A stretch of DNA of 64,000 bases from JADKAV01 sp963769435 (GTDB lineage Bacteria > Actinomycetota > Actinomycetes > S36-B12 > UBA10799), in assembly GCA_963769435.1 (NCBI GenBank), contig CAVYLN010000001.1, positions 434,001 through 498,000 of the forward strand, in the 5' to 3' direction. Within the stretch, counting starts at the first letter, position 1, and each line of letters opens with the position of its first letter. This document shows positions 27,281 through 36,083 of the stretch, in pieces. The notes under the pieces were generated by a model. The model had not been told where the DNA came from. It saw nothing but the letters and a program-made list of their open reading frames with translations, and ran no database searches. Made by a program: the position numbers and the translations under genes.

Positions 27281-29187
27281 CAGGACGTGACCGCGACGAT
27301 CGGCAGTCCGTGGCCGTCCGACGGGCCGATCTGGATCTCGGTGCCCATCTGGTCGCAGACCCCGCAATCGAAGCACGGGGACCAACGGCAATCATCGACC
27401 TCGACCTCGTCGAGGGCGTCCTGCCAGTCCTGCCACAGCCACTCTTTGTCCAGGCCGGAGTCCAGGTGGTCCCACGGCAGGACCTCGCTGAGCTCACGTT
27501 CCCGGGTCGTGTACCAGTCGACATCGATGCCGGCCGCATGGGCCGCAGCCATCCACCTGTCGAAACTGAAGTACTCACTCCACCCGTCGAAGCGGCCACC
27601 GTCACGCCAGACCTGCTCGATCACCGCACCCACTCTGCGGTCTCCACGTGCAAGCAGTCCCTCGACGATCCCGGGGCGCCCGTCGTGATACCGGAACCCG
27701 ATCGCCTTGCCGAGGTCACGGTCCGCGCGGATCTCGTTGCGCAGCAGTGCGAGCCGGGCGTCGGTCTGTTCCCAGCCCAGTTGTGGCGCCCACTGGAACG
27801 GGGTGTGCGGCTTCGGCACGAAGCCGCCGATGGACACCGTGCAGCGGATGTCCCTGCGTCCGGAGACCTCCCGGCCCGTCCGGATGACCTCCTTGGCCAT
27901 CCGTGCGATCTGCAGCACGTCGTCGTCGGTCTCTGTGGGAAGACCGCACATGAAGTACAACTTCACCTGCCGCCAGCCCGCCCCGTAGGCAGCGGCGACC
28001 GTGCGGATCAGATCCTCCTCGCTGACCATCTTGTTGATGACCTTCCGGATCCGCTCACTCCCGCCCTCCGGGGCGAAGGTCAGGCCCGACCGGCGGCCGT
28101 TGCGCGACAACTCGTTGGCCAGATCGATGTTGAAGGCGTCGACGCGGGTGGACGGCAGGGACAGCCCGGTGTTGGTTCCCTCGTAGTGGTCGGCGAGGCC
28201 CTTGGTGATCTCGGCGATCTCGGAATGGTCCGCGCTGGACAGGCTCAACAGCCCGGCCTCCTCGAACCCAGTGGCATCCAGCGAGGTTCGGACCATCTGC
28301 TCGACAGTCGCTTTGGAGCGTTCGCGCACCGGGCGGGTGATCATGCCCGCCTGGCAGAAGCGGCATCCTCGCGTGCACCCGCGGAAGATCTCCACTGAGG
28401 CCCGTTCATGCACGGTCTCGGCCAGGGGGACCAGTGGCTGCTTGGGATAGGGCCACTCATCCAGGTCACTCACGGTGTGCTTGGACACGCGCCACGGGGT
28501 TCCGGAACCGGTCGGCGTGACCCGGTGGATCCGGCCATCGGGCAGGTAGCTCACGTCGTAGCGGGACGGGACGTAGGCGATACCAGAGGCCGCGATCCGG
28601 TCCAGAAGTTGCTCACGCGAAGAAACACCCTCCGCCTTCGCCTCGCGGATCAGGTCCGACAACGCCAGAACGGCTGTCTCCCCGTCCCCGATCACGGCCG
28701 CATCGATGAAGTCCGCGATCGGCTCCGGATTGAACGCCGCGTGCCCCCCGGCGAGCACCAGCGGATGCCCGTCCACGCGGTCGGCGGCATGCAGCGGGAT
28801 CCCGGCGAGGTCGAGCGCGGTCAGCAGGTTGGTGTACCCGAGTTCCGTGGCGAAGGAGACACCCAGGATGTCGAAGGCCCCGACCGGCATGTGCGATTCC
28901 ACGGTGAACTGCGGGATACCGTTCTCGCGCATCAGCGCTTCCATGTCCGGCCACACCGAATAGGTCCGTTCTGCCAGCACGTCGGGGCGTTCGTTGAGCA
29001 CCTCGTACAGGATCTGCAGGCCCTGGTTGGGCAGGCCGACCTCGTAGGCGTCGGGGTACATCAGGGCCCAGCGCACAGCCGCGGAGTCCCAGGGCTTGGA
29101 GGCGGCGTTCAGTTCACCGCCGACGTACTGGATCGGCTTGCGCACCAACGGCAGGATGCGCTCGAGGTCGGGATACACGGACTGCAC
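27280..29187 (-). CDS. TIGR03960 family B12-binding-like radical SAM protein
   Basis: A 635-residue iron-sulfur enzyme of unknown reaction. The N-terminal half looks like a cobalamin-binding-type domain (ALMYPDAYEVGLPNQGLQIL, GVSFATELGYTNLL, LAGGHAAFNPEPIADFID). The radical-SAM cluster motif FRGCTRGCRFCQAGM has the Cys spacing CxxxCxxC near residue 290. A C-terminal Cys cluster (SPCFDCGVCDQMG) may bind a second metal. Start at GTG 29187, six bases after TACCCT; the longer frame is not conserved. Its partner gene follows with one base overlap. Confidence 0.88.
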   Translation of the reverse strand: MQSVYPDLERILPLVRKPIQYVGGELNAASKPWDSAAVRWALMYPDAYEVGLPNQGLQILYEVLNERPDVLAERTYSVWPDMEALMRENGIPQFTVESHMPVGAFDILGVSFATELGYTNLLTALDLAGIPLHAADRVDGHPLVLAGGHAAFNPEPIADFIDAAVIGDGETAVLALSDLIREAKAEGVSSREQLLDRIAASGIAYVPSRYDVSYLPDGRIHRVTPTGSGTPWRVSKHTVSDLDEWPYPKQPLVPLAETVHERASVEIFRGCTRGCRFCQAGMITRPVRERSKATVEQMVRTSLDATGFEEAGLLSLSSADHSEIAEITKGLADHYEGTNTGLSLPSTRVDAFNIDLANELSRNGRRSGLTFAPEGGSERIRKVINKMVSEEDLIRTVAAAYGAGWRQVKLYFMCGLPTETDDDVLQIARMAKEVIRTGREVSGRRDIRCTVSIGGFVPKPHTPFQWAPQLGWEQTDARLALLRNEIRADRDLGKAIGFRYHDGRPGIVEGLLARGDRRVGAVIEQVWRDGGRFDGWSEYFSFDRWMAAAHAAGIDVDWYTTRERELSEVLPWDHLDSGLDKEWLWQDWQDALDEVEVDDCRWSPCFDCGVCDQMGTEIQIGPSDGHGLPIVAVTS

Positions 29188-29193
29188 CAGCCC

Positions 29194-29199
29194 AGGGTA
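29194..29199 (-). promoter_or_regulatory. Predicted -10 box, leaderless TIGR03960 mRNA
   Basis: TACCCT, six bases (GGGCTG), then GTG; no Shine-Dalgarno sequence. Confidence 0.55.
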
Positions 29200-29210
29200 C
29201 GCAACGCCCC

Positions 29211-29825
29211 TCAGTCGAACATCGGCTCCACGTCGCGCGAGCGCTTCAGCTCGAAGAAGCCAGGGGTTCCGGCAACCGCCAGTACCCCGTCCCACAGCCG
29301 TCCTGCGGCGTCGCCCTTCGGCGCCGGGGAGACCACAGGCCCGAAGAAGGCCACGATCTCGCCGTCCGGGCCGGGTACGTGGATCACCGGGGTTCCGACG
29401 TCCTGGCCGACCGGGTCCATGCCGCGGTGGTGAGAGGCGCGCAGCACCTCGTCCAGGTCGTCGGATTCTGCGGCGTCGGCGAGCCGGGCGGGCAGGCCGA
29501 CCGCCGCGAGCGCCTTGTGGGCCGCCACCGTGTAGTCGGTCACCCCGGCGAGGTGGATCTGTTCGCCGAACGCCGTGTAGAGATCCGCGGTGACCTCTGG
29601 TCCGCGGGCCTGCTGTGCGGCGGTCACCACACGTACCGGACCCCAGGCGTTCGCCAGGAACTCCCGGTACTCCTCAGGCAGTTCCCGGCCCTCGTTGAGC
29701 ACGGACAACGACATCACGTGCCAGGAGACCTCGACATCGCGCACCTTCTCGACCTCGAGCATCCATCGCGACGTCATCCAGGCCCATGGGCAGACGGGAT
29801 CGAACCAGAAACCTACATTGGACAT
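29211..29825 (-). CDS. DsbA-fold protein of the mycothiol-dependent nitroreductase (Rv2466c) family
   Basis: A 204-residue thioredoxin-like protein with a helical insert. The active-site region reads FWFDPVCPWAWMTSRW: one Cys (CPWA) where I recall Rv2466c having CPWC, so the resolving cysteine is missing and a one-cysteine, mycothiol-assisted mechanism is likely. VGTPVIHVPG provides the cis-Pro loop. Start at ATG 29825, where the conserved part begins; GACAAT six bases upstream may be a -10 box. Supports a mycothiol-using actinobacterium. In M. tuberculosis the homologue sits beside pepN instead. Confidence 0.82.
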   Translation of the reverse strand: MSNVGFWFDPVCPWAWMTSRWMLEVEKVRDVEVSWHVMSLSVLNEGRELPEEYREFLANAWGPVRVVTAAQQARGPEVTADLYTAFGEQIHLAGVTDYTVAAHKALAAVGLPARLADAAESDDLDEVLRASHHRGMDPVGQDVGTPVIHVPGPDGEIVAFFGPVVSPAPKGDAAGRLWDGVLAVAGTPGFFELKRSRDVEPMFD

Positions 29826-29868
29826 ATCTCGATTGTCAGGCAGCCTTGACTGCCGCGCGAACGGGGCG

Positions 29869-31008
29869 TCAGTGCCTGGAGACACGCAGCAGAAGACCGA
29901 CACCCATCCACGCCGCGATCACGCTGGACCCCCCGTAGGACACGAACGGCAAGGGCACACCGGTCACGGGCAGCAGCCCGAGGTTCATGCCCAGGTTCTC
30001 GAAACCCTGCGCACCCAGCCAGGTGACCACGCCGGTGGCCACCAGGGCACCGAACCGGTCGGCGTGGGTGGCCGCCGAGACACCCCGGACCAGCAGTGCC
30101 ACGAACAGCCCGATCACCAGCAGTCCGCCGAACATCCCGAGTTCCTCGCCGACCGCCGAGAAGATGAAGTCCGTGTACTGGTAGGGCACGAACGCCCCCT
30201 GGGTATGCGCACCCTGCAACAGCCCCTGGCCGTCCACTCCCCCGGTGCCGATCGCGATCGCCGCCTGCGAAACGTTGTAACCGACCCCCTGTGGATCCGC
30301 CTGCGGGTCCAGGAAGGCCGTGAACCGCGCCACCTGGTAGGCGTCGAGCACCCCGAGCAGGTAGGCGCCGACACCAGTCGCGACCGCCCCCAGCACCAGC
30401 AGCAGCAGGAACCTGCGGCGCACCCCGGCGACGAACAGCACGCCCAGGACCGCCGCCGCGATCACAACGGCGGACCCCAGATCGGGCTGGAGCAAGAGCA
30501 GGGCGGCCACCAGACCGGTCGCGCCCAGCACCCCGAGAACCGCGCCCGGTTCTGGCGGCTGTTCCAGCCCACGCGGGCCGCTGCGGTCGGACAGCCAGAC
30601 GGCAGCCAGCAGGACCACGAACACCTTGGCGAACTCCGCGGGCTGCAGTGTGAAGCCGCCCGGGAGGGTCAGCCAGGCACGAGTGCCGTTGATCGTGGTC
30701 CCGAGCGGACTGAGCACAGCCAGCAGCCCGACAAGACTGGCGGCATAGCCCACGAGGGCCAAGCGCAGCAGTGCGCTGCGATCCAGTCGGTACATGACCC
30801 ACGCGGCGAGCCCACCCAGGACTACGAACAGCGCCTGACGGGTGGCGAAATAGGCGCCGGGATCGCCGTCGGCGACCAGGCGCACCCAAGTCGTCGAATA
30901 GACCATCGCGACCCCGAGCACGCTCAGGGAGACCGCACACACCAGTAGCCACGGATCGAATTTGCGGGCCAGAACGGTGCGGACGGGTTCGGTGAGCAGC
31001 GCCATCAT
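29869..31008 (-). CDS. rodA: SEDS peptidoglycan glycosyltransferase RodA
   Basis: Polytopic (about ten helices) 379-residue enzyme polymerising lipid II for cell elongation. Landmarks: NGTRAWLTLPGGFTLQPAEFAKV (the conserved PSE-like loop), LQPDLGSA with the essential Asp near residue 175, and FIFSAVGEELGMFGG and LPFVSYGGSS in the C-terminal part. The ATG overlaps the stop of mrdA, its PBP2 partner (ATGA); the upstream part of the long open frame is a shadow. Confidence 0.95.
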   Translation of the reverse strand: MMALLTEPVRTVLARKFDPWLLVCAVSLSVLGVAMVYSTTWVRLVADGDPGAYFATRQALFVVLGGLAAWVMYRLDRSALLRLALVGYAASLVGLLAVLSPLGTTINGTRAWLTLPGGFTLQPAEFAKVFVVLLAAVWLSDRSGPRGLEQPPEPGAVLGVLGATGLVAALLLLQPDLGSAVVIAAAVLGVLFVAGVRRRFLLLLVLGAVATGVGAYLLGVLDAYQVARFTAFLDPQADPQGVGYNVSQAAIAIGTGGVDGQGLLQGAHTQGAFVPYQYTDFIFSAVGEELGMFGGLLVIGLFVALLVRGVSAATHADRFGALVATGVVTWLGAQGFENLGMNLGLLPVTGVPLPFVSYGGSSVIAAWMGVGLLLRVSRH

Positions 31009-32939
31009 CGCTCGATTCCGAAGACCTGCTCGTAGACCGCACGTGCGACCGGACCGGACGTCGCCGCACCCAGCCCGCCCTGGTCGACGTTGACGACCAC
31101 GACGTACTGCGGATCGTCGGCCGGCGCGAAACTCGCGAACCACGAGGTCGACTGCTTGCCCGCCACTTCGGCGGTGCCGGTCTTCGCGGCCACCGGGTAC
31201 TGCTCCAGGGGGAAACCCAGGAACGCGCCACTGGCCGTGCCGGTCACGGTGGTCGTGGCCAGGGCCTTGCGCACGTACGACAACGTGGCCCGATCGGCAT
31301 CCGCCCGACCCTGCGGTGCCGGTTCGATGGCTGTCGTGCCATCACCGCGAAGTTGCACGCCGAGGTGCGGAGTGACCACGGTGCCGCCGTTGGCGATCGC
31401 CGCGTAGGCCGTCGCCATCTGCAATGGGGTGACCAGCGTGCGCCCCTGCCCGATGGCCGTGTTCAGCGCATCCCCGGCCCGATACTCGTAGCCGGAGCGA
31501 CAGTACTCCTTGGCATAGGACTTCAGGAGTTTCGCCCTGGCCCGGTTGGACTCCTCCGGATAGCCGATCTTCGCCCGCCGACAGTAGTCGTCGCGCCTTT
31601 GCTCGTACTCGCTGAGCACCTGCGCTCGATCCGGGATGGAGCCACCGGCCTCGCCCGGGACGTCGATCCCGGTCGCCGAACCGAGGCCGAAACTGCGGGC
31701 GGTGCGCACCACGTCCTCTGCGGCATCGGCCCCGGCAAGGCCCCCGTCACGTTTCCACATCTGGTAGCCGAGCCGGTAGAAGACGCTGTCGCAGGAGACC
31801 GAAAGGGCTTGGGCCAGCGAGACCGGACCGTATGCCCTGCTCTCGTAGTTGCGGAAGACCTGCCCGCCGATGACCACCGAGGCCGGACAGTCGTAGGTCC
31901 CCTTGAGATCGAAGCCCGCGTTGCTGGCTGCGACCGTGGTGAGGGATTTGAAGGTGGATGCCGGCGGCGCGAGCGCCTGAGTGGGCCGGAACACCAGCGG
32001 TCTTCCGGACTCGTCCTCGGTCAGTGAGGCGTACTGGTCGTCGGTCAGGCCCCGCGCCCAGATGTTCGGATCGTAGGTCGGGTACGAAGCGAGCGCCCGC
32101 ACGGCCCCCGTGTCCGCGTCCATGACCACGACCGACCCACCGGTGGCCTTGTAGCCCTCGGCGCGTGCCGACCGCACCGCTTTGCGCAGTGCACGTTCGG
32201 CCACACGCTGGGTGTCGATGTCCAACGACGTCACCAGCGTCTTCCCGGCTTCGGGCTGCACGACCACGTCGCGTTGGGGTTGGCCCTCGCGGGACATCTC
32301 CCGGCGTGCCTCACCCGGTGTTCCGCGCAACGAGTCGTCGTACTGCGCCTCGAGGCCGGCCTTGCCCTCATTCTCACCCAGGTAGCCGAGGACGTGAGCC
32401 GCGTTGGCCGCAGAGGGGTAGTCGCGTACCGCGACCTCCTGCACGCTCACCTCGGGAAGCCCGGCGTCCGAGATCGCCAGCGCCTGCGGGATCGGCACGT
32501 CGGTGAGCACGGGCACGGGTTCCCCGGGCAGCCCCCGGTAGCAGGTCCCGGGTTGTGCGTCCGGTTGCCCGCAAACCAACATCCTGGCCGAGAGTTCGTC
32601 CACGGGAACCCCGGCCAGCCGTGCAACCCGGTCCAGCACGTCCGAGTCCGCGGTCTGATCGACGACGACCTGGTAGGCGGTGCGGTTGCCGGCCAGAATC
32701 CTGCCGGTGCGGTCGAGGATGTCGCCTCGCGCTGCGGGTATGGCCACCACGTCCGTCTGGGCGATCTCCGCCTGCGCCTGGTACTGCGGGGCTTGGGCAG
32801 TCTGCATCCATAACATCCGCGCAGCGATGGTGAGCCCTACGACGAGGATCATGACGCGCAGCAACGCGAGCCTGCGCTGGGCGACGCTGCGCCGGGGCCT
32901 TCGGGTGCCCGACCTCGGCGGCCGCAGAGTCTGGGTCAT
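31005..32939 (-). CDS. mrdA: Penicillin-binding protein 2, elongasome transpeptidase
   Basis: Class B PBP of 644 residues. Short basic cytoplasmic tail, membrane anchor at about 25-45 (LLRVMILVVGLTIAARML), a pedestal domain, then the transpeptidase: ASTFK near 325 (nucleophile Ser), SVSCDSVFY near 381 (the SxD form common in PBP2) and AKTGTAEV near 583. It cross-links glycan made by RodA, encoded next. Its ATG overlaps the mreD stop, which fixes the start. Confidence 0.95.
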   Translation of the reverse strand: MTQTLRPPRSGTRRPRRSVAQRRLALLRVMILVVGLTIAARMLWMQTAQAPQYQAQAEIAQTDVVAIPAARGDILDRTGRILAGNRTAYQVVVDQTADSDVLDRVARLAGVPVDELSARMLVCGQPDAQPGTCYRGLPGEPVPVLTDVPIPQALAISDAGLPEVSVQEVAVRDYPSAANAAHVLGYLGENEGKAGLEAQYDDSLRGTPGEARREMSREGQPQRDVVVQPEAGKTLVTSLDIDTQRVAERALRKAVRSARAEGYKATGGSVVVMDADTGAVRALASYPTYDPNIWARGLTDDQYASLTEDESGRPLVFRPTQALAPPASTFKSLTTVAASNAGFDLKGTYDCPASVVIGGQVFRNYESRAYGPVSLAQALSVSCDSVFYRLGYQMWKRDGGLAGADAAEDVVRTARSFGLGSATGIDVPGEAGGSIPDRAQVLSEYEQRRDDYCRRAKIGYPEESNRARAKLLKSYAKEYCRSGYEYRAGDALNTAIGQGRTLVTPLQMATAYAAIANGGTVVTPHLGVQLRGDGTTAIEPAPQGRADADRATLSYVRKALATTTVTGTASGAFLGFPLEQYPVAAKTGTAEVAGKQSTSWFASFAPADDPQYVVVVNVDQGGLGAATSGPVARAVYEQVFGIER

Positions 32940-33436
32940 CTCACCACCCCTGCGATCCATGCGCGCGCGGGCAACAGCCCGAGGGTGCACACCAGGGCTC
33001 CGACCCCGATCCACCAGAACGTGGCCGACCACCTCAGGCCGGTGCCTGCGAGAAGCGCGTCGAGCAGCGCATAGCCGCCTGCCGCTACCGCCGTGCAGGC
33101 CCACATCGGTCCCACCCCGGACCATATCCAGCGGTCCACCCGGATCCGTGCACCTATGACCCCCAGAAGGGTGCCTACCAACGCACCCAGGCCGAGGATT
33201 CCGACACCGGAGAGGTCGAGCAGGAGCCCTGCGGCGAACCCGGCCAGCGCACCTGCCCGGGGACCCAGGGTGATCGCCAGCAGGCAAACCGTCGCGAACG
33301 TGAGCGGAATAGCCGACGACAGTCCCACCGCGGGCAGGACAGACGTCTGCACGAGAACGGCGACAACGATCGCGGTGGCGCTCAGTGCGATCGCCCGCGG
33401 GGCGTAGACGTGGGTCGCGTCCTGTATCGCGCTCAT
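32936..33436 (-). CDS. mreD: Rod-shape-determining membrane protein MreD
   Basis: A 166-residue protein with about five hydrophobic helices (ALSATAIVVAVLVQTSVLP, FAAGLLLDLSGVGILGLGALVGTLLG, WWIGVGALVCTLGLLPARAW). Low sequence conservation is usual for MreD; identity rests on topology and on lying between mreC and mrdA with four-base overlaps on both sides (ATGA each time). Confidence 0.88.
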   Translation of the reverse strand: MSAIQDATHVYAPRAIALSATAIVVAVLVQTSVLPAVGLSSAIPLTFATVCLLAITLGPRAGALAGFAAGLLLDLSGVGILGLGALVGTLLGVIGARIRVDRWIWSGVGPMWACTAVAAGGYALLDALLAGTGLRWSATFWWIGVGALVCTLGLLPARAWIAGVVR

Positions 33437-34161
33437 CGCCGCCCCGTGAGGACCAGAACCGTGTCCAAGGAGGTCATCGAGGTGACGGGCTGTACCTGTG
33501 CAGAACGGCCCGAGGCGGGTGCCGGGTCCATGCCTGACACCACCCCGAGGGGGAGATCGGCGGGGATGCCGGCATCCTCGGCCGAGCCCAGGGACACGAC
33601 CTGCTGGCCCACGGCGACGTCCGCGGCCGGGTTCAGGATCGCCAGCCTCAGTGTGTTCCCCATGCCCGCGCCGGTCGCGACCCCCATCTCCTCGCTGGGC
33701 AGCACGCGCGCACCGATGCTGCTGCGCGGATCGGTGACCAGTTGTACCGTCGCGGCACCCGACGAGACCATCGTGACCTGCCCCACGAGCCCTCCGGGGG
33801 CGAGGACCGCGTTCCCGCGCGCCAGGCCGTCCGCCCGCCCGACATCGATGGTCACCGACGCCCGGGTCCCCGAGATGTCGGCCGCGACCACTCGCCCCGC
33901 CGCCCCTGCCCAACCATCGGGCGCCACCAGCCCGATCTCCCCGGCCGACCGGGTACGTGCCACCGGATCGTTGAAGTCCTGCACCTGCCGCGCCCACGAA
34001 CCCAGCGGCGCGAAGACGGCGGTAGCCGTTGCCTGCAGGGGCGTGATCACGTCCTGGGCCATGCGTCGCACGGTGGTGTCCGAGGCCCGCAGGTCCCACA
34101 GGATCAGCGCCAGGGAGGCGACGACCAGGAGCAGGACGGTGTTGCGGGTACGGGCCATCAT
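33433..34161 (-). CDS. mreC: Rod-shape-determining protein MreC
   Basis: A bitopic protein of 242 residues: N-terminal helix (NTVLLLVVASLALILWDL), a short coiled region, then the double beta-barrel MreC domain (GRVVAADISG, LVGQVTMVSSGAATVQLVTDP, GVVSGMDP). It links MreB to the periplasmic enzymes RodA/PBP2. It starts directly after the mreB stop. Slightly shorter than many MreC proteins. Confidence 0.93.
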   Translation of the reverse strand: MMARTRNTVLLLVVASLALILWDLRASDTTVRRMAQDVITPLQATATAVFAPLGSWARQVQDFNDPVARTRSAGEIGLVAPDGWAGAAGRVVAADISGTRASVTIDVGRADGLARGNAVLAPGGLVGQVTMVSSGAATVQLVTDPRSSIGARVLPSEEMGVATGAGMGNTLRLAILNPAADVAVGQQVVSLGSAEDAGIPADLPLGVVSGMDPAPASGRSAQVQPVTSMTSLDTVLVLTGRR

Positions 34162-35208
34162 CTAGAACGCGGGCTCGATCAGCAGGAGTTTGCGGACGGC
34201 GCCGATGTTGTCCGCACACCTGCCGGCACCATCCACGACACTCGTGCGCGGATCCGCGGCGAGCCGTACAGGCACTCCCAGGTCGTGTTCGAGACGCTCG
34301 GGCAGACCCCTGAGCAGCGCACCCCCGCCGGTCACCACCAGCCCCGTGCGGACCAGATCCCCCGCAGCTTCGGGGGGTGTGGTGTCGAGCACCCGACGCA
34401 CTGCGGCGAGCAGCTCGTCAAGGGGTTTCTGCAGCGCCTTGCGCACGTGCACCGCAGACAGTTCGATGTGCTTCGGGAGGCCCGTGCGGGTGTCCTGGCC
34501 GGGCACATCCATCACTGGGACACCATCGATCGGAACCGCGGACCCGAGGCCGACCTTGATCTGCTCGGCCGTCACCTCACCGACTCGCATGTCGAAGTGT
34601 TCGGCCAGATAGCCGACGATCGCCGCATCGAGGTCCGCGCTGCCCTGGCGAAGACTGGTTCCCGAGACGACACCACCGAGCGCGATCACGGCGATCTCGG
34701 TGCAACCGGCCCCGATCGAGACCACGAAATGGCCGTAACTCTCGTGGATCGGCACGTCGGCGCCGATGGCGGCTGCCACCGCGGTCGGGACGAGATACAC
34801 CTGACGGGCGCCTGCGGCGTACCCGGCGTCACGCACCGCGCGCTGTTCCACACCGGTCAGATGTGACGGCACGTTCACCACCAGCCGGGGCCTGCTGATC
34901 AGGGACCGTCCGGTCGCCTTCTGCACGAAGAACCGGAGCATGCGCTCGGCGGCGTCGTAGTCACGGATCACTGAGTGTTCGATCGGCTGCACCACATCGA
35001 ACTCCCCGGGTGCCCGGCCCACCATCTCCTTGGCCTGCAGACCGACCGCGACGACCTCCCCGGCCCGGGTGGCGACCACGGAGGGTTCGTCCAGCACGAT
35101 ACCTGCGCCGCGGCTGTAGATGCGGGTGTTCGCGGTGCCGAGATCGATCGCGAGATCCCGACCGAGGTGGAGCCGACGCAGGGGGCGTGAGTCCGCCAGC
35201 ATCGCCAT
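34162..35208 (-). CDS. mreB: Actin-like cell-shape protein MreB
   Basis: A 348-residue actin-fold ATPase. DLAIDLGTANTRIY (phosphate 1), VVSIGAGCTEIAVIALGG (phosphate 2) and LVVTGGGALLRGLPERL (adenosine motif) are all present. GGGAG lies 8 bases before the ATG. Several substitutions, such as IGAGCTE for the usual IGGGTTE, make it somewhat divergent, but the key nucleotide-binding glycines remain. First gene of the mreBCD-mrdA-rodA operon, pointing to a rod-shaped, laterally growing cell. Confidence 0.96.
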   Translation of the reverse strand: MAMLADSRPLRRLHLGRDLAIDLGTANTRIYSRGAGIVLDEPSVVATRAGEVVAVGLQAKEMVGRAPGEFDVVQPIEHSVIRDYDAAERMLRFFVQKATGRSLISRPRLVVNVPSHLTGVEQRAVRDAGYAAGARQVYLVPTAVAAAIGADVPIHESYGHFVVSIGAGCTEIAVIALGGVVSGTSLRQGSADLDAAIVGYLAEHFDMRVGEVTAEQIKVGLGSAVPIDGVPVMDVPGQDTRTGLPKHIELSAVHVRKALQKPLDELLAAVRRVLDTTPPEAAGDLVRTGLVVTGGGALLRGLPERLEHDLGVPVRLAADPRTSVVDGAGRCADNIGAVRKLLLIEPAF

Positions 35209-35282
35209 CTATTGCCTCCCACCGGTGCTGCCCCATCGTACGTGGGACGCCCGCCGTGCCGTGGTGGTTTCGCCTATCGGAC

Positions 35283-35693
35283 CTACAGTTGCGGGAAGAA
35301 CAGGGCGATCTCCCGCGCGGCCGACTCCGGGGAGTCCGAGCCGTGCACGATGTTGCGGCCCATCTCGGTCGCCAGGTCGGCGCGGATGGATCCGGGGGTC
35401 GCCTCGACGGGTTTTGTGGCGCCCATCATGGTCCGCCACGCGGCGATCGCCTCCTCGCCCTCGATGACCCCGGCCACCAGAGGTCCGGAGGTGATGAACT
35501 CCACCAGATCGTCGAAGAAGGGCTTTCCCTCGTGCTCGCCGTAGTGAGCGCGGGCCGTGACCGCGTCCAAAGTGCGCAGTTCCAGGGCCACGATCGTGAA
35601 ACCCTTGCGCTCGATGCGGCCGAGGACATCGCCCACCAGACCGCGTTCCACGCCATCGGGCTTGACCAGGATCAGAGTTCGTTCGTTCGCCAT
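35283..35693 (-). CDS. ndk: Nucleoside diphosphate kinase
   Basis: A 136-residue enzyme balancing NTP pools. RTLILVKPDGVERGLVGD at the N-terminus and NIVHGSDSPESAAREIALFF, which contains the phospho-accepting His (residue about 115), are unmistakable. The ATG is six bases after TACCCT with no Shine-Dalgarno sequence, so ndk likely has its own leaderless transcript inside the folC-to-rodA cluster. Confidence 0.98.
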   Translation of the reverse strand: MANERTLILVKPDGVERGLVGDVLGRIERKGFTIVALELRTLDAVTARAHYGEHEGKPFFDDLVEFITSGPLVAGVIEGEEAIAAWRTMMGATKPVEATPGSIRADLATEMGRNIVHGSDSPESAAREIALFFPQL

Positions 35694-35699
35694 GCCACA

Positions 35700-35705
35700 A
35701 GGGTA
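35700..35705 (-). promoter_or_regulatory. Predicted -10 box, leaderless ndk mRNA
   Basis: TACCCT, six bases (TGTGGC), then ATG; no Shine-Dalgarno sequence. Confidence 0.55.
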
Positions 35706-35768
35706 CGGTCGGGCCGACGCGCGGCCGGTCGCACCTGCCCGCTTTGGACGGTGCGTCCCGACGAACGG

Positions 35769-36083
35769 CTATGCGGCCCGCGCGGCGTCGGCGTCGTCGG
35801 CCTTGCGCCCGTAGTACACCGCCGTCGCCCACAGACCGGCGAAGATGAGCGCCAGCGGGATCGCGATCGGCGTGAAGAAGCTCGCCAGGACTGCGATCAC
35901 CTGCGTGAGCGTCCCCACGATGATGTCCCCACGGCGGACGGTGAAGATCCCCACGATCGCCATCACGAGCAGCAGTCCGGCGACCCATCCACCGATCCCC
36001 GGCCGCAGTGCCGCGGACACAGGGATGGCGAGGGCGAAGACGATCGATTCGAAGATCAGAGTCGCAGCGCCCAGGACCCTCAC
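35769..36083 (-). CDS. DUF4233 membrane protein
   Basis: A 104-residue protein with three to four membrane helices (LGAATLIFESIVFALAIPVSA, GGWVAGLLLVMAIVGIF, PIAIPLALIFAGLWATAVYY) and a charged tail. It is regularly found between folC and ndk in actinobacteria; function unknown. The GTG at 36083 overlaps the folC stop (GTGA), which decides the start over the longer open frame. Confidence 0.85.
   Translation of the reverse strand: MRVLGAATLIFESIVFALAIPVSAALRPGIGGWVAGLLLVMAIVGIFTVRRGDIIVGTLTQVIAVLASFFTPIAIPLALIFAGLWATAVYYGRKADDADAARAA

Noticed and set aside
31780..31800. PBP2 motif SCD instead of SxN
   Set aside because: An Asp at this place is usual in PBP2-type enzymes, so it is not an anomaly.
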